This document shows, one piece after another, positions 26,152-34,940 of a stretch of 64,000 bases of DNA. Where the stretch lies: assembly GCA_035995205.1 (NCBI GenBank), contig DASYKS010000037.1, positions 22,803 through 86,802 on the forward strand. The letters are read 5' to 3'. How positions within the stretch are numbered: position 1 is the stretch's first letter; the number at the start of each line of letters is the position of its first letter. Source of the stretch: DASYKS01 sp035995205 (GTDB taxonomy: Bacteria; Acidobacteriota; Thermoanaerobaculia; Multivoradales; UBA5704). Under the pieces are notes generated by a model, which did no database searches, was not told the DNA's origin, and worked only from the letters and a program-made list of their open reading frames with translations. The position numbers and the translations under genes were made by a program.

Positions 26152-28113
26152 TTGAGAGCTTCGCACAAATCCCCAAGGCCGTGCCTCGTGCTCGCATGGA
26201 GCTTGATCGCCCTGTTCGCTCTCGGACGCGCCGCCGGAGCCGAGTCTCGGTGGCGGCAACTTCCGCTTTCCGGCGGCCCGGTTCTTTCGATCGCCGCGGC
26301 GCCTTCCGATCCGCGGGTCGTCTATGCGGTTCCTTACGGTGGCGGCGTGTTTCGGAGCGACGACGGTGGAGACACTTGGGCTTCCCCAAGCGCTGCGGCT
26401 TCGATGCGGGGATACGGCCGGGTGTCGGTGTCGACCGTGGACCCGCGCGATGTGGCGCTCACCGCCACGCAGTTGCCCAGTCTTCATTTCGCCCGCAGCC
26501 GGGACGGCGGTGTCACCTGGAAGCGGGTCACAGTCGGCTCAGCGGCTCAAGACGGCGGCGTGATCGAGGTCGTCTACGACCCAGCGGATACGGCGCGCCT
26601 CTATGCCCGTACCTATAGCGGCCTCTTCCTTTCGACGAACGACGGCCGGAGCTGGCGGCGGCTAGCCTTCGCCGGCTCGTGGGTCTTGCGCCTCTACGTC
26701 GATCCGCACGTTCCGACCCGGCTCCTCGCCCTGGTCCAGCTCCCCCAGGGCACCGCCCTTCTCGTGAGCGGCGACGGCGGCATCACCTGGATCGAGCGAT
26801 TCTCGTCGAATTTCCTCGGCGGCGTTCTCACTTTCGCCGTGGATCCGGTCCACACCGAAACGCTCAATCTCACCTACGGCGTCGGCCTGCTGGTGAGCGA
26901 GGACGACGGCGTGACCTGGCGGGATGCCGGCGGGGCGAGAGATCTCGTAGGTCTCACCGACCTCGCTACGACGCCGGGCGGCACCCTGCTCGCGGCGAGC
27001 TATTACGGTGTCGAGCGCAGCACAAACCGGGGGGAGACGTTCGGCCGGCAGCGGACCGGCGATTCGATCAACCGGCTCGCGGTCGCCTCGAACGGAACGG
27101 TCTACGCCGCCGCCGACTCCGGGATCTGGCGCTCGACGACCGACGGTGCAACCTGGAGTCCCGCCCATCAAGGCGTTATAGGCCAGTTCATTCTCGGTCT
27201 CGCGGCGAGTGGCGGACCGCAGCCGACGTTGCTTGCCGCGGGTAAAGGATTGTTCCGTAGCGCCACGGAGGGCGAGAGTTGGTCGCTGGTCCCGAGCTCA
27301 AGCGGGATCGGCTATTTCAATCCCTTCTTTCCGCCCTACCTACTGAGGTACTCCCCCGGCGATCCGAAGCTCGCATTCGCCGTGCTCGACGGGGGCGTTT
27401 TTCGCAGCCCGGACGGCGGCGTCACCTGGCGCCAGATCGGCCTCCTTCGAGGCTACGGCTTGGGCAGGGTCGAGTCGCCGCGTTTCGCCTTCGCGTTCGA
27501 TCCGAGCGATCCGCGAAAGGTTTATTTCTTCGCCGGCTTCGCGGGCCCGCTCGACTCTCCCCGCCGAAGCTTTTCGTTCTATAGCGACGATGGCGGCGAA
27601 ACCTGGACCCGCCGATTCCGCGCACCCGAGCTGACGAGCGCCGCGATCGATCCGCATCGGACGAACACCCTGGTCGGCACCACCGCGAAAGGCCTCCTCC
27701 GAAGCGACGACCGCGGCCTGCATTGGCGACCGATCGGCCCCGAGGTCGGCAAGCCCACGGTCGTGGCCTTCGATCCGCGCGGGATGCTTTACGCCGGCAC
27801 CGAAAGCGCGGGAGTCTGGGCGAGCCGCGATGGCGGTACAACGTTCCGGCCGCTCGGCAGCGGCCTCGATGGAGCCCGCATCGCCACGTTGCTCGCGGAC
27901 CCTCTCCGGCCGGGCCGCCTGTTCGCCACCGTTCCCCGGCGCGGCGTCTTCCTCTGGGACGGAGAAATGACTGCCTGGCAAAAGCTCGCCCTCGACTTCC
28001 CTGCCGCGGCGTTCGAGGAGGGCCTGATCGCCCTCGATTCTTCGGGGGAAGGATCGCTCTACGCCGCAACCTGGGGCCGGGGGGTCTATCGGCTGGACCT
28101 GGGAGACCTGTAG
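26152..28113 (+). CDS. Secreted Asp-box beta-propeller (sialidase/VPS10-like)
   Basis: A 653-residue exported protein. Its TTG start has GGGAGGAAC directly upstream and gives a signal peptide ending GRAAGA. More than eight Asp-box motifs of type S-x-D-G-G-x-T-W appear (RSDDGGDTW, SRDGGVTWKR, SGDGGITWIE, SEDDGVTWRD, SPDGGVTWRQ, YSDDGGETWTR), the mark of BNR or VPS10-type propellers. Catalytic residues of a true sialidase are not evident, so it may only bind. Blade spacing is about 45-60 residues. Confidence 0.82.
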   Translation: MRASHKSPRPCLVLAWSLIALFALGRAAGAESRWRQLPLSGGPVLSIAAAPSDPRVVYAVPYGGGVFRSDDGGDTWASPSAAASMRGYGRVSVSTVDPRDVALTATQLPSLHFARSRDGGVTWKRVTVGSAAQDGGVIEVVYDPADTARLYARTYSGLFLSTNDGRSWRRLAFAGSWVLRLYVDPHVPTRLLALVQLPQGTALLVSGDGGITWIERFSSNFLGGVLTFAVDPVHTETLNLTYGVGLLVSEDDGVTWRDAGGARDLVGLTDLATTPGGTLLAASYYGVERSTNRGETFGRQRTGDSINRLAVASNGTVYAAADSGIWRSTTDGATWSPAHQGVIGQFILGLAASGGPQPTLLAAGKGLFRSATEGESWSLVPSSSGIGYFNPFFPPYLLRYSPGDPKLAFAVLDGGVFRSPDGGVTWRQIGLLRGYGLGRVESPRFAFAFDPSDPRKVYFFAGFAGPLDSPRRSFSFYSDDGGETWTRRFRAPELTSAAIDPHRTNTLVGTTAKGLLRSDDRGLHWRPIGPEVGKPTVVAFDPRGMLYAGTESAGVWASRDGGTTFRPLGSGLDGARIATLLADPLRPGRLFATVPRRGVFLWDGEMTAWQKLALDFPAAAFEEGLIALDSSGEGSLYAATWGRGVYRLDLGDL

Positions 28114-28132
28114 ACGCCACCGCGGAAACCTC

Positions 28133-28453
28133 ATGCCCAGACTTCGCGTCCGAATTTCCCGGCTCTTCCTCTTCGGCGTATTCGTGCCTTGGCTGGCGAG
28201 CATCGCCTGCACGGTGCCGGCGGATCCGAAATCTCCGTTTCTTGGCGAGTGGAAGCTGATCACCGATACCAAGCTCGGTCAGGCAATTCTCACACTTCTT
28301 CCGACTGGCTCCTGCGCCGGCAAGCTATCCGTTAGCCCTTCAATGCTGCGATTCGCCTCTCGCGCTTGCCGGCTCCGTGGTCGAATTTTCCGCCGGAATC
28401 ATGTTTGGCCGAGTGGGAGGTACAGCCGCATTTGTTTCCCTTGGCGTCCGTGA
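28133..28453 (+). CDS. Possible truncated lipoprotein
   Basis: The first ~65 residues look real: a leader (RLFLFGVFVPWLASIAC) with a lipobox-like SIAC, then FLGEWKLITDTKLGQAILTL. From about 28332 the frame runs antisense to the 3' end of the DUF4157 gene and is rich in Arg and Cys, so the rest is probably not a natural protein. It is best read as a lipoprotein gene whose 3' part was lost when the neighbouring segment joined. Confidence 0.4.
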   Translation: MPRLRVRISRLFLFGVFVPWLASIACTVPADPKSPFLGEWKLITDTKLGQAILTLLPTGSCAGKLSVSPSMLRFASRACRLRGRIFRRNHVWPSGRYSRICFPWRP

Positions 28454-29216
28454 CATTGCAGCCTTTTTTCTTGTGCGCGCTCTCGCTATGGCCGCACCTT
28501 TGACAATCTCGAAGCTGAAGCGCCTGGGCCTGCGCGGGCTCGCGGCTGGTCCTCTGCCCAACGCTCGGCTGACCGCAGGACGGACAACCGCAGCCCTGCG
28601 CATGGGATGAGCTCACCGGTCCCTTCGAGCCCGGATCGGGGCTGAGGTGGGCGGTATGCGCCTTCGCCCTGGCCCCCATCTTGTCCGCCTCCTGCTCCAA
28701 CCCTTTGTCGTCATTGACCGGCACGCCGCCCTTCAACTGCATCGTCGCCCGCACGCGGCCTTGCGCCTGTTGCACGAGGTGCCATGCCTCGTGCGGGAGG
28801 TGATGTTCTTGTCCCGGCGCGACGTGGATTTCGTGGCCCCGCGCGTAGGCGAGGGCGTTGACTCCCGCGGGCTTAGAGGAGTTGTAATGGACTTTGACGT
28901 GGTCTAAAGGCATTCCGGAAAGCGACTCGATGCCGTTCTTGAGACCGTCGGGCAGCCCGGTCTTGTTGGGGCGTTTCTCGGTCGCGGGTTTGCCGGGAGC
29001 ATGAACGGGAATCGTGGCGAAGTTGTGGCCGAACCGCGAGGCCCTTTTCAGCTCGCTTTCCACCGTGGGCGAAGATCCATCGGAACCCGGCTGCGTTCGG
29101 CTCGTGAAACCGTGCCTGAATCCCGCGGAGGGCGCGTTTTTCTGCACCGCGGATTCGGCATTGCGGCCCGTGTCTCGGGGCGCTCCCGTGGTCCGACGCT
29201 GCACGTGGGTTCGCAT
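28332..29216 (-). CDS. DUF4157 (eCIS core-type) protein with Cys-rich tail
   Basis: A 294-residue protein. The central DUF4157 domain (about 85-185) has SGMPLDHVKVHYNSSKP and a putative metallopeptidase motif HEAWH (142-146) within LPHEAWHLVQQAQGRVR. GLEQEADKMG follows and may supply a zinc-binding Glu. DUF4157 proteins are often linked to extracellular contractile injection systems as toxins or core components. The C-terminal part adds two Cys clusters (Cys209/211/214 and Cys238/241/253/263/265) that resemble zinc ribbons. No eCIS tube, sheath or baseplate gene is present in this window. The N-terminal ~60 residues are Ser/Arg-rich and may be an export or loading region. Confidence 0.8.
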   Translation of the reverse strand: MRTHVQRRTTGAPRDTGRNAESAVQKNAPSAGFRHGFTSRTQPGSDGSSPTVESELKRASRFGHNFATIPVHAPGKPATEKRPNKTGLPDGLKNGIESLSGMPLDHVKVHYNSSKPAGVNALAYARGHEIHVAPGQEHHLPHEAWHLVQQAQGRVRATMQLKGGVPVNDDKGLEQEADKMGARAKAHTAHLSPDPGSKGPVSSSHAQGCGCPSCGQPSVGQRTSREPAQAQALQLRDCQRCGHSESAHKKKGCNVTDAKGNKCGCTSHSAKHDSGGKFDHGAGKRERRIAALKG

Positions 29217-29338
29217 TCGATGTCCCTCACGGAAGGTGCCGCGAGAATACGCGACATCCTCCGGGAAAGGAAGAGTCGAGCTGATGAAGCGCCAGCTCCA
29301 ACTTCACCGCGACACGATCCCCAGGGTAGGCGGCCGCT

Positions 29339-30901
29339 TCAAATCGAGAGGGGGATGCTCTGAGGGAACTTGAAGGTATTGCTCGGATCGTACCTCCTCT
29401 TCGCCGCCACGAGCCCTTCGAGGTTCTCCGCGTAGTAGGCGCGGAGGTAGTCTGCCTGGCTCCCATCGATGAAGTTCTGGAACGACTCGTTCGAGGTGAA
29501 CGGCGCCATCGCCTGGTGGAACTCCATCTGCCAGGCGAGGTTTTCCAGGACGAGATCCTTCGGGTCCTCGGCGTTCCACTCGACTTCGATGCTGCTCAGC
29601 TGGCTCGCTCCGCGGTGGACGTAGGCGGTTTCGCGGCGTCCCGTTCGATCGATCGCGCCGCCGACCAGAAAAGCTTTCCAATCGGCGCCGATGCTCGTGC
29701 CGGGCCAGCGGCGGAGATAGTCGAAGATCGTCGCGACGCCCGCGGCGGGAATGTCCTTATAGACGTAGCGCGAGCTTTCGTGGGAGTACTCGGGGCACCC
29801 TTCTTCCGAGAGAAAAGTCTGGCCGTCCCAGTACGAGCGAACCTCCACCCGCTCGACGCTCGGCTTGGCCTTGCTGTACGCAGGTTCAAGCAGACCGCGA
29901 AGCTCGGAGGGCGGGCCCACGAGCTGGCCGAGGAGCGCCACCGCGAGCGAACCATCGGCCGAAACGCGCACGCTCACCTTGCCCCCCAGACGATCGGGCG
30001 TCTTCGGGAGAAGGGCAAGGAGCGCGGCGAAGACCTCTTCGAGCCCTTGGTTCCATTGGATCGAAAAGACCGTGAGCTCGGAGACCGGGAAGGTCTGGAA
30101 GGTGAGCGAGGTGTTGACCCCGAAGTTTCCGCCGCCGCCGCCGCGGCAGGCCCAGTAGAGCTCGGGATTCCGATCGCGATCGCAGGTCAGGATCTCACCG
30201 TCCGAAGTCACGATGTCGGTCGATTCGAGGAGGTCGCAGGTCACGCCGAATCGCCGCATGTTGAATCCGATTCCGCCGCCGAGGACGAGACCCGCGACGC
30301 CGACGCCGAGGCAACGGCCGTGGACCACCGCCCGCCCGAGCGGACGGAGCGCTTCGTAGACGTTCGCGTTGCGCGCGCCGCCGCCCAGGACTGCACGTCC
30401 CGTCTTCTCGTCGTACGCGAAGCCGTTCAGGCCGGCGACGTCGATCATCAATCCTTCGGTCGTCGAGTACCCCGCATAGGAATGGCCGCCCGAGCGCACG
30501 ATCAAGGGCACGCGGTTGGCCCGTGCCCAGCGGATCGACTGTTGCACGTCGGCGGGATTTCGACAGCTCGCGATGCCCGCGGGGCGGGTCCCCGCGTAGC
30601 GCCGGTTCCACGGCAGCGCCTTGGCGAGATAGCCGCGATCTCCGGGCCGCAGCAAGGGGCCGGAAAGCTTCTTGCGCAGCTCCTCCCACGGGAGATCCGT
30701 CGCGGGGACCTCGGTCTCGATCGGGGGCGCCGTCGTCGCGCACCCTTCGAGCCACGGCAGCAGGCCCATGCCGCTGAGGATCGCGGTGGCCCCCACCAGG
30801 AAATGACGGCGGGAGACGCTCAAGGTCGCCGCGGCTCCGACATCCTGAAAGTCCGGCGATTCGATCGGCGACGACAGAACGGTCTCTTCTCGGGCGGACA
30901 T
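29339..30901 (-). CDS. BBE-like FAD-linked oxidase, Tat-exported
   Basis: A 520-residue flavoprotein. The twin-arginine leader (SRRHFLVGATAIL, about 30-45) is followed by the FAD-binding type 4 domain. His140 in RSGGHSYAGYS and Cys197 in VHGRCLGVGVAG occupy the two sites that attach FAD covalently in berberine-bridge-like enzymes, so a bicovalent flavin is predicted. The C-terminal BBE block ends with RRYDPSNTFKFPQSIP. Such enzymes oxidise sugars, alkaloids or phenols with oxygen; the substrate here is unknown. A Cys at about 54 after the leader (LEGCATT) also allows a lipoprotein reading. Confidence 0.85.
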   Translation of the reverse strand: MSAREETVLSSPIESPDFQDVGAAATLSVSRRHFLVGATAILSGMGLLPWLEGCATTAPPIETEVPATDLPWEELRKKLSGPLLRPGDRGYLAKALPWNRRYAGTRPAGIASCRNPADVQQSIRWARANRVPLIVRSGGHSYAGYSTTEGLMIDVAGLNGFAYDEKTGRAVLGGGARNANVYEALRPLGRAVVHGRCLGVGVAGLVLGGGIGFNMRRFGVTCDLLESTDIVTSDGEILTCDRDRNPELYWACRGGGGGNFGVNTSLTFQTFPVSELTVFSIQWNQGLEEVFAALLALLPKTPDRLGGKVSVRVSADGSLAVALLGQLVGPPSELRGLLEPAYSKAKPSVERVEVRSYWDGQTFLSEEGCPEYSHESSRYVYKDIPAAGVATIFDYLRRWPGTSIGADWKAFLVGGAIDRTGRRETAYVHRGASQLSSIEVEWNAEDPKDLVLENLAWQMEFHQAMAPFTSNESFQNFIDGSQADYLRAYYAENLEGLVAAKRRYDPSNTFKFPQSIPLSI

Positions 30902-31076
30902 AGAAGTCTCCAGAGGGCGCTTCCCCGGAGGGAAACCCGAAGTTCGTGGAAGGTACGTCGAACGCGAAGACGGACTGGAGTTGAGGAGGAGAACCTACAC
31001 CAGAGCGCCGACGAATCCAAGCCCAGGATCGCAAGGCTCCGTCAAAGCTCGGCAGCGGCTTTGCCGCGCCAGCCCG

Positions 31077-33773
31077 CTACTCGCAGCGTAGCGCGAGCGT
31101 CGGCGCGATCCGGGAGGCTTTCCGTGCGGGGACGTAGGCCGCGAGCAACGTCACGAGCACCATCAAGGGCACGATGACGAGATAGGCCACGAAGTCGACT
31201 CCGCCGGCATTGAACAGCATGGAATTCATCAGCTGCTCGACGGCGAAGCCCATCGCGAGGCCGACGCCCGTGCCGATTCCCACCAGCGTGAGACCCTTGC
31301 CCATGACCAGGCGCAGGACGGCGAACGGCCCGGCTCCGATCGCCATACGGATGCCGATTTCGCGGGTTCTGCGGCTCACGTTGTAAGCCACCAGTCCGTA
31401 CAAACCGGCGATCGCCAGCAGGAGGCCTACTCCGCCCATCGTGCCGACCAGCCGGATCGCGGCTCGCGGACCGTCCACGGCGTGGTACCGGTAGAGATCC
31501 TCGTAACTCCTGGTCTCCGAGATCGGCAGGTTCGGAGCGAGCGTGCGGACGATCTTTTTCAAGGGTTCGACCATTTGCAGCGGATCGCCGCTCGAACGCA
31601 AGAGCAGGACCATGCGCTCCCGGGGATGTTGGGCGAACGGCAGGTACACGAAATCCATCGGCCGCTCGCCGGTCTCGCGGTACTTGATGGTCTGGACGAC
31701 GCCGACGATTTCGACCGGCGTGCCGGAACGGCCGTCGAGGCGGACGCGCTTGCCCACCGCGTCGGCGCCCGGCCAGTAATGCTTCGCGAACTGTTCGTTC
31801 ACCACCGCGACGGGCGGGGCTTCGACGCGATCCGTCGCCAGGAAGCCGCGGCCGCGGAGAATCCGGATCTTCATCGTCTCGAAGAAACCTTCGTCCACGG
31901 CATCCATCGCCGACGTAAAGCTCTCGCGATCGCGCGGCATTTGAAACCCTTCCGGAACGAACGCGAGGGCCTCGAAGCCGTCCAACCCAAGCGGCGGATT
32001 CTCGGTGAACGCCGCGCTCCGGACGCCCGGCGTTTCCCGAGCCCGCGCGACCAAGAGATGGTAGAACCGCTCGGTCTGAGCCGCGTCGTACTGCACCAGC
32101 CGCGGATCGAACCGGGCCATCAGCAGGTGATCTTTCGCGAACCCGCTGGCCTGGATGACACTGTGTTGGAAACTCCGGGCCATCAGAAAGGCCGCGGTGA
32201 GCAGCATCAGGGACATCGCAACCTGCGCGATCACCAGGACGTTCCGGCCCCACAGGCGTTTCTTGCCCGGCAGATCGACGTCCGCGCTTTTCAGTCCGTT
32301 CGCGAGATCCCCGCGCGTGCTCTGCAACGCGGGGGTGAGACCGCACAGGAAAGCGCTCGCGACCGACACCGCGAGGCTCGCGAGCAGCACGCGGGCGTCC
32401 ATCCGGAACGGGATGATGACCGGCAGCTCGGTCGGCACGCTGAACTTGCCGAGGAGCTCGATGCCGGCGTACCCGACGGCGATCCCGCCCAATCCGCCCA
32501 GGAGGGCAAGAATCAGACTCTCGGTCAGGAGCAGCCGGATCAGGCGAAAACGCCCGGCGCCGAGCGCCAACCGCACGGCGATTTCGCGCGTTCGCGTGCG
32601 GGCGCGACTCAACAGGAGCCCCGCGACGTTGGTGCAGGCCACGAGCAGCACGGCCAGCGCCAGGATCATGAAAATCACGCTGAATTTCCAATTGACGTCG
32701 TCGTCGCGGGTCCGCATCTCGAACTGGGTGCGGACCATGGCGCCGCGGTCGCGGTTCGCCGCCGGAAAATTGCGCTCGAAGTTTTTCGCCAGCGCGGCAA
32801 GCTCGGTGCGCGCCTGCTCAAGCGTCGCGCCCGGTGTCAATCGCGCCTTCACGTTCAGCTCGCGATCGTCTCGGTCCTCGAAGAAGTTCTTCTGCCGGTC
32901 GGTAGAAAACGCCCCCGCCATCGCCAAAGGCACGTAGAAGTCGGGACGCGAGTAGATCTGCATGCCCGGAAACGATTCCGGCGCGACGCCGATGACGGTG
33001 AACTCCGTGCCGTTGAGAAGAATCCTCCGGCCGACGACGGCAGGGTCGCCCGCGAATTGGTTGTGCCAGAAATCCGGCCCGAGCACCATCACGGCATCGC
33101 GGCCGGGCACCTGGTCTTCGCTCGCCCGAAAGCCGCGCCCCATCTGGGGCTGCACGCCCAGCACGTCGAGGTAGTTGCCGGACACCATCATGCCGCCCTT
33201 GACCAGCGGCGTGGCGCCGGACGCGATGGTCACGCCGACCGCCGCCGTGTCCGAGCTGGCTATCACGCCGTCGTAGCTCTTCGCGTGGTCCCGCAGATCC
33301 AGGTATTCGCGATACGAAAAAGAGCCGAGACTTTTGTCGCGCGACGTGCTCACCAGGGTGACCACCTCGTTCGGATGCGGCACGGGGTACGGCCGGAAGA
33401 TCAGCGCATCGACCATGCTGAAGGGCGTCGTGGTCATCCCAATTCCGAGCGCAAGCGTCGCGACCACCAAGGCGGCGAGCCCGGGCGTGCGGCGCAGGCT
33501 GACGATCGCGTATTTGAAGTCATCGAGGAAATCCGTCATCCAGTGGACGCGTCGCATCTCTCGCATCTCCTCTTTCCGTTGTTCCAGTCCGCCCATCGCG
33601 CGTAGTGCCCGGTAGCGCGCCTCTTTCGGCGAAAGCCCCGCGGCGATGCCTTCCTCGATCTTGTGCTCCAGGTGGAACTGAAGCTCCTCGGCCAGCTCCT
33701 CCTCCACCCGGTTGCGGCGGAAGATCGACCTCAATCGCAACGGCAGCGTGAACCACCAGTGCTCGATTCGCAT
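31077..33773 (-). CDS. ADOP-type MacB/FtsX-like ABC permease
   Basis: An 898-residue ADOP permease. The N-terminal cytoplasmic prefix (RSIFRRNRVEEELAEELQFH) precedes a first MacB core with a helix near residue 100. The middle block has NVAGLLLSRARTRTREIAVR and a second core ends in VSRRTREIGIRMAIGAGP. No ATPase is fused. The ATG at 33773 is chosen; an in-frame GTG at 33791 would overlap the PadR gene by 11 bases. It follows a PadR repressor gene, the standard arrangement, and is probably controlled by it. Confidence 0.88.
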   Translation of the reverse strand: MRIEHWWFTLPLRLRSIFRRNRVEEELAEELQFHLEHKIEEGIAAGLSPKEARYRALRAMGGLEQRKEEMREMRRVHWMTDFLDDFKYAIVSLRRTPGLAALVVATLALGIGMTTTPFSMVDALIFRPYPVPHPNEVVTLVSTSRDKSLGSFSYREYLDLRDHAKSYDGVIASSDTAAVGVTIASGATPLVKGGMMVSGNYLDVLGVQPQMGRGFRASEDQVPGRDAVMVLGPDFWHNQFAGDPAVVGRRILLNGTEFTVIGVAPESFPGMQIYSRPDFYVPLAMAGAFSTDRQKNFFEDRDDRELNVKARLTPGATLEQARTELAALAKNFERNFPAANRDRGAMVRTQFEMRTRDDDVNWKFSVIFMILALAVLLVACTNVAGLLLSRARTRTREIAVRLALGAGRFRLIRLLLTESLILALLGGLGGIAVGYAGIELLGKFSVPTELPVIIPFRMDARVLLASLAVSVASAFLCGLTPALQSTRGDLANGLKSADVDLPGKKRLWGRNVLVIAQVAMSLMLLTAAFLMARSFQHSVIQASGFAKDHLLMARFDPRLVQYDAAQTERFYHLLVARARETPGVRSAAFTENPPLGLDGFEALAFVPEGFQMPRDRESFTSAMDAVDEGFFETMKIRILRGRGFLATDRVEAPPVAVVNEQFAKHYWPGADAVGKRVRLDGRSGTPVEIVGVVQTIKYRETGERPMDFVYLPFAQHPRERMVLLLRSSGDPLQMVEPLKKIVRTLAPNLPISETRSYEDLYRYHAVDGPRAAIRLVGTMGGVGLLLAIAGLYGLVAYNVSRRTREIGIRMAIGAGPFAVLRLVMGKGLTLVGIGTGVGLAMGFAVEQLMNSMLFNAGGVDFVAYLVIVPLMVLVTLLAAYVPARKASRIAPTLALRCE

Positions 33774-33780
33774 GGGTTTC

Positions 33781-34116
33781 TCAAGCCTCACTCAGCTGGA
33801 CGACTCGCGAAATGGCGGACGAGAGCCGCTGCCAGTTCGCGGTTTCCGATTCGAGCTGCTTTCTACCGAGGCGGGTGAGCGAATAGAACTTCGCCCGCCG
33901 GTTGTTTTCCGTCTGCTTCCACTCGGCGGTGATCCAACCCTCCTGCTCCAGTTTGTGGAGCGCCGGGTAGAGGGAGCCTTCGCTGACCTGGAGCACGTCG
34001 TCGGAAATCGATCGCAGACGCAGGCCGATGGCCCAGCCGTGCATGGGCTCCAGCGCCAGGATTTTCAGCAGGAGCAGATCGAGGGTACCGAGCACGAGGT
34101 CGTTGGGTTTACTCAT
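33781..34116 (-). CDS. PadR-family repressor of the ADOP operon
   Basis: A 111-residue PadR protein: LVLGTLDLLLLKILALEPMHG and GSLYPALHKLEQEGWI, then TRLGRKQLESETANW. It probably binds the inverted repeat at 34122-34153 upstream and so represses itself and the ADOP gene. The start at 34116 leaves only five bases to that repeat, so the repeat overlaps the likely ribosome-binding region. Confidence 0.88.
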   Translation of the reverse strand: MSKPNDLVLGTLDLLLLKILALEPMHGWAIGLRLRSISDDVLQVSEGSLYPALHKLEQEGWITAEWKQTENNRRAKFYSLTRLGRKQLESETANWQRLSSAISRVVQLSEA

Positions 34117-34121
34117 CTCGG

Positions 34122-34153
34122 TTACCGAGGGTACAACAGACTCCCCTCGGTAA
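34122..34153. promoter_or_regulatory. Inverted repeat, likely PadR operator
   Basis: TTACCGAGG (34122-34130) and CCTCGGTAA (34145-34153) are perfect 9-bp inverted arms separated by 14 bases. They stand directly upstream of the PadR start. The geometry fits a dimeric repressor. No other copy was found in the window. Confidence 0.6.
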
Positions 34154-34274
34154 GCAAGGGGAAAGGTTCGCGTTTCGGGCCGGCCACCGAGAAGCAGCGG
34201 ACCGAACGGGATAGATGGCCGGAATAGGTGCAGCCAAAGATAAGGCTGGACTGATCTGAGCCCAGAGGAGCGGA

Positions 34275-34700
34275 TCAGCTCGTCAAGTCGCGCCAGTGCA
34301 AAGCCGTGACGAAACGAGCCAGGTGTCCCACATTCTCGGTTGCGACGACCCCATCCACAGACAAGGCTTGGGCCGCCAGAATCACGTCGCAATCCAACGC
34401 CTTGGGGTCCGCGGTCGGCAAGCCGCGCTTTCTGACATCGGCCCAGAGCTCCGCCGCCTTCACCATCACGGACGTGGTGATCGGCAGATAACAGATCGAG
34501 CTTTTGAGAAGGTCAAGGCGGACGATCCCTCGGGCTTTATCGCCACGGAGAAGCTCACGCCGAACTTCGTAGTCGGTGATTTCCGGCAGACAGAACCGAA
34601 CCCCGCGAACGGTCTGTTCCCTCATCCATTCCCGGCATTCGTTGGCAAGATCCATCGCTTTTGGATTAGAAATCAATCCCAACGGCCCGGTATCGAGCAG
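34275..34700 (-). CDS. VapC-like PIN-domain toxin with unusual start
   Basis: A PIN ribonuclease of about 141 residues. The first strand is LLDTGPLGLISNP, with the catalytic Asp; EITDYEVRRELLR and CDVILAAQALSVDGVVATEN give the later acidic sites. The frame opens with TGA-AGG-ATC-ATC-CTG-CTC-GAT, so no ATG, GTG or TTG precedes LLDTGP. GAAGGA lies five bases before CTG at 34700, which makes CTG the best start. ATC at 34703 is an alternative, and the TTG at 34682 would cut off the catalytic Asp. It follows its antitoxin with a nine-base gap. Confidence 0.75.
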   Translation of the reverse strand: MLDTGPLGLISNPKAMDLANECREWMREQTVRGVRFCLPEITDYEVRRELLRGDKARGIVRLDLLKSSICYLPITTSVMVKAAELWADVRKRGLPTADPKALDCDVILAAQALSVDGVVATENVGHLARFVTALHWRDLTS

Positions 34701-34709
34701 GATGATCCT

Positions 34710-34907
34710 TCAGAAGGAGAACAGCTTGCGATTGGAGGGACGATCCTGATCCAGAGACTCCTTGAGGAAAGCGAACGTCTCCTTCTGCTCCCCCTCGTCA
34801 CCTTCCAGAAGAGCGTCCAACGCGCGAAGGGTTCGGTCCCTTTCCTCGGCGTCCAGAAGGTTCTCCGCTGCTTCCTCGGGTCGATGGGCCTGGGTTGTCG
34901 CTTTCAT
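34710..34907 (-). CDS. Antitoxin of the PIN toxin
   Basis: A 65-residue acidic protein beginning MKATTQAHRPEEAAENLLDA. Its length, charge and position nine bases before the VapC-like gene mark it as the antitoxin. The C-terminal segment (KETFAFLKESLDQDRPSNRK) would wrap the toxin. GAGGTGA lies upstream of the ATG. No DNA-binding fold is clear. Confidence 0.7.
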   Translation of the reverse strand: MKATTQAHRPEEAAENLLDAEERDRTLRALDALLEGDEGEQKETFAFLKESLDQDRPSNRKLFSF

Positions 34908-34940
34908 GGGGAATCACCTCACCTCAAGGATACCATCTCG

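Noticed and set aside
28332..29216. A complete eCIS or phage-tail cluster around the DUF4157 gene
   Set aside because: Neighbours are a propeller protein and a flavin oxidase; no sheath, tube, baseplate or AAA gene is present.
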